Source: Kiritimatiellia bacterium
GTDB lineage: Bacteria; Verrucomicrobiota; Kiritimatiellia; RFP12; DVOR01
Length of the DNA stretch: 64,000 nucleotides
Direction: 5' to 3'
NCBI GenBank assembly: GCA_900771325.1
Contig: CAAGNN010000031.1
Coordinates: 1-64,000 of the forward strand
Below, one piece after another: positions 1-12,300 of the stretch. Numbering within the stretch: position 1 is the first letter of the stretch; every line of letters starts with the position of its first letter. A program made the position numbers and the translations under genes. Below the pieces are notes generated by a model that saw nothing but the letters and a program-made list of their open reading frames with translations, did not search any database and was not told the DNA's origin.

Positions 1-99
1 ACCCGCCCCGGGTCCGAGGCCAACCAGCCCCGGGTCCGAGGCCAACCCGCCCCGGGTCCGAGGTCAACCCGCCCCGGGTGGCCTGGCGGAGCAGGCCAC
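1..99. repeat. Composite GC-rich repeat, locus 1 (22-bp array plus hairpin)
   Basis: Three full units and one partial unit of a 22-bp repeat (core GCCCCGGGTCCGAGG) start at 1, 23, 45 and 67. They run into a hairpin at 78-99 (GTGGCCTG, 6-nt loop, CAGGCCAC). The same combination recurs near 28.0, 40.0 and 60.9-61.1 kb. No gene overlaps it. The array continues to the window edge, so its full length is unknown. Confidence 0.8.
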
Positions 100-143
100 T
101 GCACAACTCTTACAACCCGCCTTTGCGGGCCTTTCTTTATGCT

Positions 144-282
144 CTTTGTGTTTCTTTGCGTGTCTTTGTGTTTCCTTGTGGTTAAACCCTGCGTGCCGTT
201 GCGCAGCCTTAGCGTGCCCCACCTTTGTGTTTCTTTACGTGTCTTTGTGTTTCCTTGTGGTTAAACCCTGCGTGCCTTGCGC
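144..282. repeat. Direct repeat pair of about 60 bp
   Basis: A T-rich segment at 144-204 (starting CTTTGTGTTTCTTTGCGTG) is repeated at 223-282 with one substitution and one indel. Both copies contain CCTTGTGGTTAAACCCTGCG. No coding potential is convincing here. Its role is unknown. Confidence 0.75.
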
Positions 283-283
283 G

Positions 284-314
284 AAAAAGGGAGAGGCCCG
301 GTGGGGCCTCTCCC
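284..314 (-). terminator. Rho-independent terminator of the giant surface-protein operon
   Basis: On the minus strand a perfect 11-bp stem (GGGAGAGGCCC pairing with GGGCCTCTCCC, loop of 3-4 nt) is followed by TTTTT. It lies about 55 bp downstream of the stop codon of the giant gene, which is where its terminator is expected. Confidence 0.9.
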
Positions 315-319
315 TTACA

Positions 320-360
320 GTCGGCTGTCAGCTAATCGCTATTCGCTATCCGCTAACAGC
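320..360. repeat. Degenerate short-period tag (GCTATCCGCTAAC type)
   Basis: An imperfect 7-9 nt tandem pattern (GTCGGCTGTCAGC then GCTATTCGCTATCCGC) lies between the giant gene and its terminator. Related tags occur at 40115-40144, 60812-60842 and 61185-61211, and in the arms of the MITE-like elements. Confidence 0.5.
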
Positions 361-367
361 TTGCTTT

Positions 368-3300
368 CTACCGCTTCACCTTCACGCGGAGGGCGCGGGT
401 GCCGAGGAAGCCCTCGAGGAGCTTTCGGTTGTTCGAGTCATCCAGGCGGTTGGCCGGGATACGGAAGCGCACCACGCCGGTGGGAGAACCCTCGAGGAGG
501 TCGCCCTGGGCCATCGACCAGACCTCACCGGACTTCTCGTCGACCACCGAGAAGGAGACACCCTTGGCAAAGTCCACCTTGGCGCTCTGGCCCTTGACCT
601 TAGCCGTCACGATGACCGCGCGCGCGGCATCCACCGTGATGTGCGAGACACCGAAGTCGTAGCAGATCTTCACCGTGGCGGTAGAGCCCTCCACCGTCGC
701 CTCGGTGTGCTGCACGAAGCAGGTCAGCAGCCCCTCCAAGGCGCTGGTATCGACCGTCTTGGCGGTCGTACCATCGGCGTGGAGGACCTCAATCTTCGTG
801 GCGACCGTGCCGCTCACCTCCGTGCCGGCGGCCGCGCAGACCTGCTCGCGGATCTGCTGCTTGACCTCGCTCGAGAGCACCGTCTCCAACGCCTCATCCT
901 CGTAGGTGACCTCGAGGGTGATGTTGCGCGAGAGCTTGAGCGTGGTCCCATCGACCGTGCGCGTGTAGCCCGTCGGCTCGCTGAAGTTGCTCGCCGTGAG
1001 CTCATTCGCGGCAATCAGCACCGTGGCATCCGCCAAGCCCGCCGCCGGGGTCACCGTCACGGTCGCGTCAGCGGACACCGTCACCGTGCCCACCGTGAGC
1101 GCAGCGCCATCGGCCAAGACCGCCGAGCCCGCCTCGAAGGTGACATCCGCCGTCAGACTCCCCTTGCCCGCCAAGGTCGCCCCCTTCTTCACCGTCACCG
1201 GCACCGAGAAGGTATTGGCCCCGTCAAAGGCCACCGTACCATTGGCATACTCTCCATTGCCAATCATCACTGTCTCCTGAACAGCCTCGGCAAGGTTGTC
1301 AGCAAAGCGGACTGTCACGGCATACGGCAAGAGGCTTGCAGGAACCTTCTCCACCGTTCCCTCTGCGAAGTTGAGGTTTGCCGAGGTGTTAATCGTTGCC
1401 AACGCCGAGAAGGGCGCGGCAGACAGTGTGGTGACAAAGGAGAGTTGTTCGCCATAGGCCCACGCATTCAGCGTCGCGAGCTTCGGCAAGGGCACATCGA
1501 CCGTGAGCGTCACATCGGCCGAGAGATTCAGCGTCACCGTCTCAACGAAAGCCCAGTTGATGTCCGTCGCCTCGGTCGAACCATCCGTCGTCCACGGCAA
1601 CTGCGACCACGTGGTGACCGTTCCGTCAACCGTCGCGGTCAGGCTCGGGTAGACATTCTTGGCCGTTGCCACGTAGAGCGTCTTGCTGTCCTCGCTGCGG
1701 GTCATCTTGTAGCCGTCAGGGGCGGTGAAGTTGTCCGTCGAGAGAGTGCAATTCTCGGCGGTTGTCCGCAGCGCCGAGGTCGAGGGCGTCGTCAACTCCG
1801 AAGCCAAGACCACCTGCGCCGTGCCGTCAATCGCCCCATTCAGGGTCAGCGGAGCCTCCGCCGCCGGGTCGACCAACAACTTGGCCCCGTTGGTGAAGGT
1901 GACCGCATCGCCCCAGGAACCCGACCCCGCGAGGCGAACGCCATTGCCCACCGTGAGGGTGCCGGTGCCGCTCTGCGCCCCGGTCAGGATCAGCGTCCCC
2001 TCGCTCGCCGCATTGGCCAAGGCCGTCGTCAGCGAGAAGGTACCACTCCCTGTGGTAATCGGTTGCTTGAGTTCCAAGGAGGCACCCTCGCTGAAGGTGA
2101 CAGCTACACTGTGCGTGACGCTTCCAGCGCCCGTGTGATTCCCCATCTTCGCGTCAATGACAGCCCCGGGGCCGGTCACCTCAATGGGCACGTTCTCCTC
2201 GAAGCAATCCAACGCCAGATTGGTCATCGTGGTTTCAATGCGCGCATTCGCCCCCAAGACGAGTTTGTTCTTGGCGAAGAGCGTCCACTTGGCCCCGACG
2301 ATGACGGTACCGTTGATGGTGATCGTCTGCAACGAGGTGGTGCTGTAGTTGATGGCATCGTTCGAGGTCGTCTTCAAGGTGGCTCCGGCCTCCACCGTCA
2401 CGTTGCCCTTAATGCCGCGATCCGCGCTGGCAATAGACTGCGTTCCGGAGAGAACGGTTAGCGGGCCGTTGAAGGTGTTGGAACTCGAGCTCAGGGTCAT
2501 ATCACCCTGGGTCTTGAAGGCCACCGTGGAAGGTGTCGTAATCCTGCCAGTGTGTGCAACGCCGCGGGTGAGCTCCCAGGTGAGCGAGCCAGAGCCCGAG
2601 ACCGTGACTGCGGCCGCTGGAGCATAGAGGTTGCGCACCGTCAGGTCGGCATTCGTCAGGGTAAGGGTACCGGTGGGGAAGCCCGCCGTGGTCCCTGCCG
2701 CAAGGGTCAGGGGCTCAGAGCCCGTGACCGTCAACAAGGTCACCGTGGCAATCGGCAGATCCACCGTAACGGTCGCCGTAGCCTCAGCCGTCAGCGTGAC
2801 GGAGGTCACCTTGCCCCACGTGGGCGTGACGGCGTTCCCACTCATATCCCTCCACTCAAGGTCCGACCAGTTGGCATCCTTCGAGACCATAGCCTGAACG
2901 GCCGTCACATCGGAGATGGTGCCCGAGTAGGTCAAAACCAAGGCATAGGTCGTCGTCTCGGCATCCTCGGCGGAGGTCACCTGCGCCTCGAGCGCGTAGC
3001 CCTCGTGCGCCGTAAAAGTGGGCACCGTGGCCGAGCTGTAGGAGGTGGCCAGCGTGAAGACGGTGCCCGTGGCGGCGGTCTTCGTCTCGATGGCCTTCCA
3101 GAAGGTCTCGGAGAAGGTAATCTGCTCGCAAGTGTCGAGGGAGGCCAAGCCGCTCGTCGGCACCACATCGCCGTCATAGGCGATGGTGACACCCGTATTC
3201 GAGCCAACCGTCAGCGCGCCGGTCACCGTCACGTTGCCCTTGAAGGTGAGCGTGCTATTCGCCGCAACGGTGTAGGCATCCGAGAGCGTTAGCGTGCCGC

Positions 3301-6300
3301 CCTTATTCTCGAAGGTAACCGTGCCGCTGATGGAAGTCGACTTCGTATTCTGATCCCTCAGCTCCAAGGTCCCCTCCTCGACCACAATGCATCCGCCATT
3401 ACTGACAACATTTGCATTGTAGAAGCCAAAGTATGCGCTCCCGCGTTTGGTCAAGGTGTGACCATTGAGCGTCAACGTCTGCACGGCATAGCCGTTAGCG
3501 ATTGCATTAATCTCTGCAGTGTTCTCGATGACGGAGTCTGCCGTCAAGGTAATGTTGGTCAACTGTCGACGCGTATAACCGATATTAGCCCTTGCATTAC
3601 GCAGGGTGCCGCCATTGAGCGTCAAGACGCAGGTGGTTGCATAGCCGTTCACATCCAGGGCTGCCCCGGCATCTACGCGAATCTTCGTATTGGCCGAGTT
3701 GTCCCCAAAGGTCTCGTCCTGCACTGGCTTGAAGGTGCCCGTGCGGATGGCGAAGCCCTGTTGCGGGGCCTTGAGCGTCTTCCCGGAGGGGAGCGAGCTT
3801 CCCTCGGCCGAGCAGACAAGGCCAATCAGCGCATTCTCCGAGAAGGTGATAGTCGCCGCCGGGAGGGTGCCCAAAAGTTCGGGCGAGGTGCCGAGGTAGG
3901 GGCAACCCAAAGCCGCAGCGAGCGAGGTCAGGGTAAAGGTGGCGCTGTCGGCCAGGAGGTTGCCGCCCGCCGTGCCCGAGATGGTCACCGCCGGGAGAGT
4001 CCGCGCCGCCGAGGCTTCAAGGGTCAGCGTCTTTTCCGTCGCCGCCGTGAAGTCGAGCACCAACTGCCCCGCCGCATTCAACACCGGCACGCCCGAGAGC
4101 GTGGCATCGTTAGCGATGTGGAGGGTGACCGCCTCAAGGGAGGCCCAATCAATCGTGCCGGAGAGGGCGTTGCCGGCCATCGTCTGCCAGGGAAGGTTCT
4201 CCCAGGCCGCATCGCCATCGACCGTTGCCTGGACCAGCGTCGGTGCCGTCTGCTTCTCCGCGTAGAGCGTGTTGCCCACGACGGCCAGCGCGAAGCCCTC
4301 GGGCAGGTTCTCCGCCGAGAAGGCGCTCGCCGCCGGCAGGGAGGCCGCCGTCAGTAGCGCCACCGTCTCCGTCGGGGCCGCAGCCACGCGAACCGTGACC
4401 GAGCCTGCCGCCGTCACCGCACCGTTGACCGTCATCGAAGCCGCCGGGTCAGCCGCAAAGATGGCACCATTCTCAAAGGTCAAGGCGCCCTTGACAGTGC
4501 CCGAGCCGCAGAGGACGGCATTCGGCTTGATGGTCGTGGCACCTGTGCCCGTGGTGCCGGTCACGCGCAATGTGCCAGCATTGACGGTGGTATTGGCACA
4601 GGTGTTGACGGCCGAGGCAAGGACCATCTCGCCAGCGCCGGCCTTGATGAGGGTGCGATTGCCGTTATTGTCCGCCCCTAGCGAGGCCTCGATGTCAAAA
4701 CGCGCGTTCTCTGCCACGGTGACCGTCCAGTCACCATCGCGAACATAAGCAATGCGGTCGGAGTCGGAAGCACCGTCAGCGAAGGTGAGTTTAGAGACGG
4801 TGGGGTTCTCAGCTGTCGCGCCATCGGCTGCGAGAACGGAGGTCTTGGGGCTTTGATAGAAGTCAAGACCACGATTGGACTCAGTAGCACCAGCCATCAG
4901 GCGAACAATGCCACCACAGAGCTCAAGGGAAGTCTTATAGGTGTCGCGCTTATAAATCTCAAACGTACCGCCCTCTTCAAGGATGAGTTTCTGGTTGGTC
5001 CCGACATTCCAGCCCGTGGCATCGGTATTAATTCCGGTTGCGAGTTTGGCCTGTTCGCCACGCACGGTAATCGTGCGCGTATAACCAGGGCCAGCCGCCG
5101 CACTCCACCAATTGGCAGCCACTGCCGAATTGGGGAACTTCATTGTTCCGGAAGTGACCAGGATGTCTCCGGCAAAACGCACCTTGGGCGTGGCAGTAGA
5201 AGACTTTACCTGCAAGGTTTCAGCCTCCGGCAACGCCAGTTCCAACACACCATCACCCGTAATCGGAAGCGTTGCTACACCCAAATCGACCACGTCATCC
5301 GTTTGTGCGAAGGCGAGGGCGTTAACTTGCGTGGCGCGGAGTGTCGACCCGGCGGCGAGGGCGAGCGTGCCGGTAAAGGCGCTATTGTCCGCCGAGAGGG
5401 TGAGCGTGGCACCAGTGGCGACCGAGAGGGTCCCCGAATCCAGGGCGCGCGAGAGGGCGAGGTTGCCCGCGAAGGTGCGCGAGCCGGCAGCCCAAGCCGT
5501 CTCACCCGCGAGGGTGACCGTCTGGCCAGCGCCCGTGAGGGTCGCCACGCTCTCGGCCAAGTCGCCATCCATCGTCACCGTGGCGTCGGCAGAAGTCCCC
5601 TTGAAGGTGACCGTGTTGACGAAGCGCCACACAGGCGAGGCAACCTCGACCCCATCGGGGGTCTTCCAGGTGAGCGCCGAGAGGGCGACCGTGCCGGAGA
5701 CCTCGGCCGTCAGGCTATCGTAGGGCATCCACTCCAGATAGATGGTCTTGACACCATCTGCCGTCGCCTCGCTCATCACATAGCCCGTGGGCGGGGTGAA
5801 GGTCGGCGTGGAGGCCGAGTTGGTCTTGAGGACCGCCGTGGAGGTCTCCGGGAAGTCCTCGGGAATGACGATGTCAGCCGAGCCGGAAACCGTCGAGAGG
5901 GTCAAGGCATTGCCACTGGCGTTGGCCAGGATCTTGCTGCCGTTCAGCGTGACTGCCGAACTCGTTATCGACCCCGTGCCGCCAATCGTCGTCCCTTCCG
6001 CAACGCTCGTCGCCTGCGTATGGGTGTTCTCCCCATTGAAGAGGATCGTGCCCGCGCCAGAGAGCGAAAGCGCATCATCGGGGTCGTTCTGCGTAATGGC
6101 CGCGTCCACCTGCAAGGTGGCGCCTTCTGCGACCACAAAGGCCGTGTTTTCATTGCCAGAGCACGCATTGTCGCCCTTTAGGCCAATAGCGTTGCCACGG
6201 AAGATGACCGGCTCGACCGACGCTCCAGCGACAACGTTCATTGTCACACCGCGCGTCAAGTAGAAGGAAGAGCCCTGGTTGTCGAGCACAGAACCCGGAT

Positions 6301-9300
6301 GCCATTCCATCTTGCGGCGGAAGTGCTGCTCGTTGGTGCCAATCGTCACCGTGCCGCCATCCACCACGAGGACGGTATGGTCCTTTTGGGCGGTCACATT
6401 ATCCCAACCAAAGGCATTCTTTTGATTGACGGCCAATGTGCCACCGGTACGGACCTCAATCTGGCCAGAATCGGCAACGCTGCTATTCCAGTTCAAGAGC
6501 CCCTTTCGGTTCTCCGTGGCGCTTTCCGCCAAGGTGAGCGTGGCCCCAGTCTCCACCACCCAACGGCCAGTGAAGTTGTTATAGGCGAACTCGCTGCCAC
6601 CGTCATTTCCTCTCGTCGAAGAGACCGCAGCATTCTTGAGCGTGAGCGTGCCCGTGCCGGAGAGGCTGGTGGGGATGGTGGTGATAACCGCGCCATCGAG
6701 CGTGAGGCTCCCCTCGAGCGAGAGAGCGGTCAGGGCCGGGAGAGCGCCGCCGGAGAGGGTCAGCGCGCCCGAGCCGCGGAGCGTCAAGGAGGTGATGCTC
6801 GAGAAGTTGCCGGGGAGGATGAGCGAGGCCTCAGCGGCAGTGACATCGAGCGTCAGCGCCGTCACCCACTCCCAGTGAGGCGAGGTGATGGAAACACCAT
6901 CAGGCGTCTGCCACGGCAGTTCATCCCAGGCCTTCGTGCCGTCCACCGTCGCGGTCAAAGCCGTGTAGCGGATGAGGTCGAGCGTGTAGGTCTTGACGCC
7001 ATCGGCATCCGCCGTGGTGACACGGCTGTCGGCCAGAGCCGGCGTGAGGGTGAGGTCTGCCGTTTCGGCCGTCTTGAGCACCGCAATCGGGAGCGCGCTC
7101 TCGGCAACCGCCGCCCCCAGGACCACCTGCGCAGAGCCGGTGGCACCATTGAACGTCAGGACGCTACTGACGCCTTCGGCCAAGAGTTTGGAGCCCTCCG
7201 CAAAGGTGACCGCCGAACTCGTTATCGACCCCGTGCCGCCAATCGTCGTTCCTGCCGCAACGCTCGTCGCCTGCGTGTAGGTGTTCGCCCCATTGAAGCG
7301 GATCGTGCCCGCGCCGGAGAGGGCCACCGAGGCGTAGGTGGTGTTCTGGTTGGAGAGCGAAGCCTCAACCGTCAGGGTCGCACCCTCACGCACCTCAATT
7401 CGGCTCGGAGCACTTGTCGAACTGGAGCCCGAGGTGGCACCATCGCAGCCGAACTTCGGACCGCTCCCGCTATTGAGGATGGTTGCCGTGCCCTCGGAGA
7501 TGAGCAGGCGGCTGGCACGCGCAAGCCAGAACTTCCCATTCGGGTCAGAGAGGGTGGCCCCGTTCTTCAACTCGATGGTGCGGCGCAGGTACTGGTCGGC
7601 GTTATTGACCAAGGCACCGCCATCAATCACCAGAACCGTCCGGTCGCACTGCGCGTCGATGTCCTTCCAGCCAAAGACGTGGTTCGCCGCGAGTTTGACC
7701 GTGGCACCCGCCTTAACGACAATCTGCCCGGAGCCCTCAACGTCACTCTTGGCGAGTTGGCCCTTCTGGCCACCACCACCCGCGAGGTTGAGCGTGGTTC
7801 CGCTTTCGATAATCCAACGCCCAGTGAAGCTGTTATAAGCGAAGGTAGATGCCCCGCCCGCCGCAGACGAAGTGACCTCGCCAGCGCTCTTGAGCGTGAG
7901 CGTGCCCGTGCCGGAGAGGCTGGTGGGGATGGTGGTGATGACCGCGCCATCGAGCGTGAGGTTCCCCTCGAGCGAGAGGGCGGTCAGGGCCGGGAGCGCG
8001 CCGCCGGAGAGGGTCAGCGCGCCCGAGCCGGGGAGCGTCAAGGAGGTGATGCTCGAGAAGTTGCCGGGGAGGATGAGCGAGGCCTCAGCGGCAGTGACAT
8101 CGAGCGTCAGCGCCGTCACCCACTCCCAGTGAGGCGAGGAGATGGAAACACCATCAGGCGTCTGCCACAGCAGGTCATTCCAGTCCTTCAAGCCATCCAC
8201 CGTCGCGGTCAAAGCCGTGTAGCGGATGAGGTCGAGCGTGTAGGTCTTGATACCATCGGCCACCGCCGTGGTGACAAGGCTGTCGGCCAGGGCCGGCGTG
8301 AGTGTGAGGTCTGCCGTTTCGGCCGTCTTGAGCACCGCAATCGGGAGCGAACTCTCGGCAACCGCCGCGCTCAGGACCACCTGCGCAGAGCCGGTGGCAC
8401 CATTGAGCGTTAGGACATTGCTGCCGCCTTCGGCCAAGAGCTTGGAGCCCGCCGCAAAGGTGACCGCCGAGTTGGCAATCGCCCCCGTTCCGCCCACGGT
8501 GACCCCGGCACCCACATTCGTCGCCTCATAGTAGGTATTCGCCCCATTGAAGCGGAAGGTCCCAGAGCCCGTGAGGTTAAGATCATTGTAGGGCGCACGG
8601 CCTTGATGCTTGCTCGTCAGCACGGCATCGAAGTTCACCACGGCTCCTTCGGCCAGGTCGAAGGTCGTGTGGAGGCCATTGGCATCTTCTCCACTCTCTG
8701 CACCTTCGCTATTGACGCCGGCATTCCACAAGTTGTAGCCTGCCGTGCCGGTGAAGTTCACCGTGCCGGAGACCGTCACCTTGCAGCCGCGCGTGAAGCC
8801 CACACTGCTGTTCGTGTTGTTGACGAAGGTAGCACCATCGCGCAACTCGATGGGGCGACGGAAGAGTTGGTCGTCCGCTCCAGTAAAGGCCACCGTGCCG
8901 CCATCGACCACAAGGACAGTCCGCCCGTCACTCGTCGACATAGCCTTATCCGCCCCACCCCAACCAAAGGCATTTTTTCCGGTAAGCTCGAGGGTCGCAC
9001 CACGGCGGACCTCAATCTGGCCAGAAGTGGGCTGAGCGCTATTCCACGCCAGCGTGCCGTAATAGGTCTCACCTCCAGAGAGGCTGAGCGTCGTACCATC
9101 CTCAATAATCCACCGGCCCGTGAAGTCCGCGTAAGCGTAGTTCTTACCTGTGTCCGGAGACTTGGTCGAAGTCATTGCGCCACCATTGACCAGAGTCAAT
9201 TCGCCCGTGCCGGTGAGGGTGGCGGGGATGGTGGAGATGAGCTCGCCATCCAAGGTGAGCGGACCATTGAGGGTGAGGGTGGTCAAGCGCGGAAGCGTCG

Positions 9301-12300
9301 CCCCAGAGAGGGTAATCGCCTCGGAGGCGGAGCCGATAGTCATCGTGGTCAGCGCCGTCAGGTTGCCCGGCAGGGTGAGCGCGACCGGCGCGCCGGCGGT
9401 ATTCGTCAAGGTGACCGTGGTGACTGCACCCCAGGCAATCGCTGTAGGCTGGGTGGTGCACTCGGCATTGGAGCACCAAGCGAGGCCCGTCCAGGTGCCA
9501 TCGCCAGGCACCTCCGCGTAGAGATTCGTCACCACCGGGGCCGTGAAGGACACCACCAAGGCACCCTCCTCGGTCTTCTGCAACGCATAGCCCGTCGGCA
9601 GGGTGTCGCACGCGGGCACACTGCCCGTATAGGCCGAAGCCAGCGTCAAGACCGTGCCCTGCTGGGTCGTCGCAGCTTCAATGGCAGCCACGAGTTCATT
9701 GGAGAAGACCAAGGTGGTGCAGGTGAAGGTCTCGCGCGGGTCCCCGGTCGGCAAGGTCGAACCGGTCAGCTTCAAGGTGCCGACGGAGAGGTCGCCCGTC
9801 GGGACCGAGAGCATAGAGGCATCAATCTCCAAGGTGGCGCCAATGCCAGTGATGCCGGAGTAGGCCGCGAAGGAGTCCACCAAGGTCAAGGTCGCCCCAT
9901 TCCCCAGCGTGACAGCTCCGCAGAGGCCACTGTTCTCGACCGTGGAGGAGAGCGTCAGCGAGGTGTTCGCGCCAATGGTGAAAGCGCCTGTCGGCCAGGT
10001 CAGGGGCGCGCTGTTATTGGTGAGCGTGTAGGTGCCGTTCTCCGGGAAGATCATCCCGTTGGTGGGGCGGAGCGAGAGGCCGCTCACACCATCCGCAGTC
10101 CAGGAAGCGTCGGCAAGGTCGCCCGTTTCGCTACCCGCCCAGGTGAGCGCAGTATCGACGAAGCGATAGGTGTAGGAGAGCTTCCAGGTGCTGTCCGCCA
10201 TCTGCGTGGCGGTGGGCTTGTAGCGCCCGGCGGTCGCCACCATCGCCGTGGTGAGTTCATTCGGCGAGGTGAAGAGCGGGATGGTCTCGGGCTGCTCATC
10301 GAAGGCCGAGAGGTCGATGGCCAAGTTGGTGGCCGTGAGCGTGCCGCCCAGGGAGAGAGGCGTGTCGATGGCGCGCGGCTTGAGGGTGGCTCCCTCCTCG
10401 CAGGTCAACGCGCCGGCCAGGGAAGCGGCCGAGAAGGTCGCCCCATTCTGCACGGTGGTCAGCCCTGTGTAGGTTGTTAGGCCAGAGAGGGAGACCGACC
10501 CGGAGGCCACGGTCAGGGCCCCTTCACCCGCGAGAGCGGCCTCGAGGTCCATCGTGCCCGCAAGGGTGAGGGTGGAGCCGGCAGAGAGGGTGCGCGTGCC
10601 TGTCAAGGTGAAGGTCGCCCCCTCGGCCACCTGCACCGAGACATTTCCGGAGAGCGTGCTGTCATCCGCGAACTTCAGCGTGCCAGCCTCAACCTTGAGA
10701 GAACCATCTCCCGTGATGGCGGCATTCTTAAAGCCGAAGATGCCTGTGCCGCGCTTGGTAAGCGTGTAGCCATTCAAGGTCAGCGTTTGCGCGTTCCAAT
10801 TACTAGCCACCGAGTTGAGCACGATGGAGTTGTCAATGACCGAATCAGCGGTCAGGGTGATATTAAAGAGCTGACGCTGCGTGTCGTCGGTGTTCAGGCC
10901 ATTGCCCTTCGCACGGCTCGTATTGTTTCTGAGGGTGCCGCCATTGAGCGTCGGCACGCAGGTGATAGCCCACCCATTCACATCGAAGGTTGCGCCGGCA
11001 TCGACGCGAATCTTGGTGTTATCGTTCTGATTGCCAAAGTTGTCTTCGCGGCTAGCGATAAGGGTGCCCGAGCGAATGGCGAGACCACGACTGGGTGCCT
11101 TGAGATAACCCGCGATGGAAGATCCCGAGGCGGTGCAATAAAGCCCCAGCACAGCGTCACTGGCGAAGGTGTAGGTGTTCGTTCCCGAGGTCAAGCCAGA
11201 GAGCATCTCAGCGGTAACCCCAACATAGGGGGCCGAAGTGGAGAGGGCCGAGAGGGTCAGCGTGCCATCGTTGCAGAGGACATCGCCGCCGTTGGTGCCG
11301 AGCACATAGAGGGCCGGGAGCGTCTGCGAGGTCGAGCCATTGAGCGTTAGGGTCTTCCCTTCCGTTGTCCCGAAGTCAATGGCGAGCGAATCGAGGGAGA
11401 GCGACGGCAGCGCGAGGGTGGCCGAATCCGTGACCTTCAGCGTGACGGCACGGATATTCGACCACGTCGGCGTGAAGGCATTGCCGCGCGTATCGGTCCA
11501 GGTGAGGTTGTCCCACACGGCCGCGCCAGAGACCTCAGCCATCACTTCGCTGCCGACAACGGCCTTGAGGGTGCCGTTGTCCACCGCCAAGCCGTAGCCA
11601 GCCGGGAAGTTTACATCTAGGGCAAAGTTCACCACGGCGACCGTGGAGCCCACAGTGAGCAGGGAGACCTCGCCGGAGATTTCCGTTTTCGAGGCGAGCT
11701 TGACAGTCGCCTGGCCCGTGATGGCCGAGACGGTGTAGAGGTTGGCGGGGTCGACGGCGAGGATGCCGCCCGCCGTGCAGTCAAGGGCCGACAGGGTGAT
11801 CCCGGACGGAGCTGAGAGGGTGGTCCCGGCGGCGAGGGAGAGGGAGCCCGCGTGGTCGGCCGCCCAGATGACGGTGCCATTACCCGAGAGGGAGACCGCC
11901 GTGGCGGCATCGAAGAGACCATTGACCGTGGCCGTGGCACCGTCCGCCAGCGCCAATGTGCAGCTGTTGAGGCGCTTACCCTCGCTGCCAGTGAGGGTGA
12001 GCGAACCGGCAAGATTCAGGGTCTGAACATTGTAGAGCGGGAGGTCAAGGGCGACCGTGGAATCCGCCGCTTCCGCAGTCAGCGAGACGGTCTGGACCTG
12101 CCACCAGTCGATGCCATCAGCAGAGACCGGCGTGGTGCCATCGGTGGTCCAGTTGAGCGCACTCCAGTTCGTGGTGCCACTGGGAACCGTGGCCTGCAGG
12201 CTCGTCGGGGCCTCCACCACTACATCGCCCTGCTTGATCGTCTTCTTGGCGTAGAGGACATTATCCACCACCACGAGGCTGTAGTTGTTCGTGGGGAAGG

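Noticed and set aside
368..920. Autotransporter beta-barrel at the end of the giant protein
   Set aside because: The C-terminal region lacks amphipathic strands and a terminal aromatic residue. It ends in a basic LRVKVKR.
146..2461. 771-codon plus-strand open frame
   Set aside because: It is antisense to the giant gene, has an Arg/Gly-rich shadow composition and no ribosome site. Long antisense frames arise here from GC-rich, repeat-biased codons.
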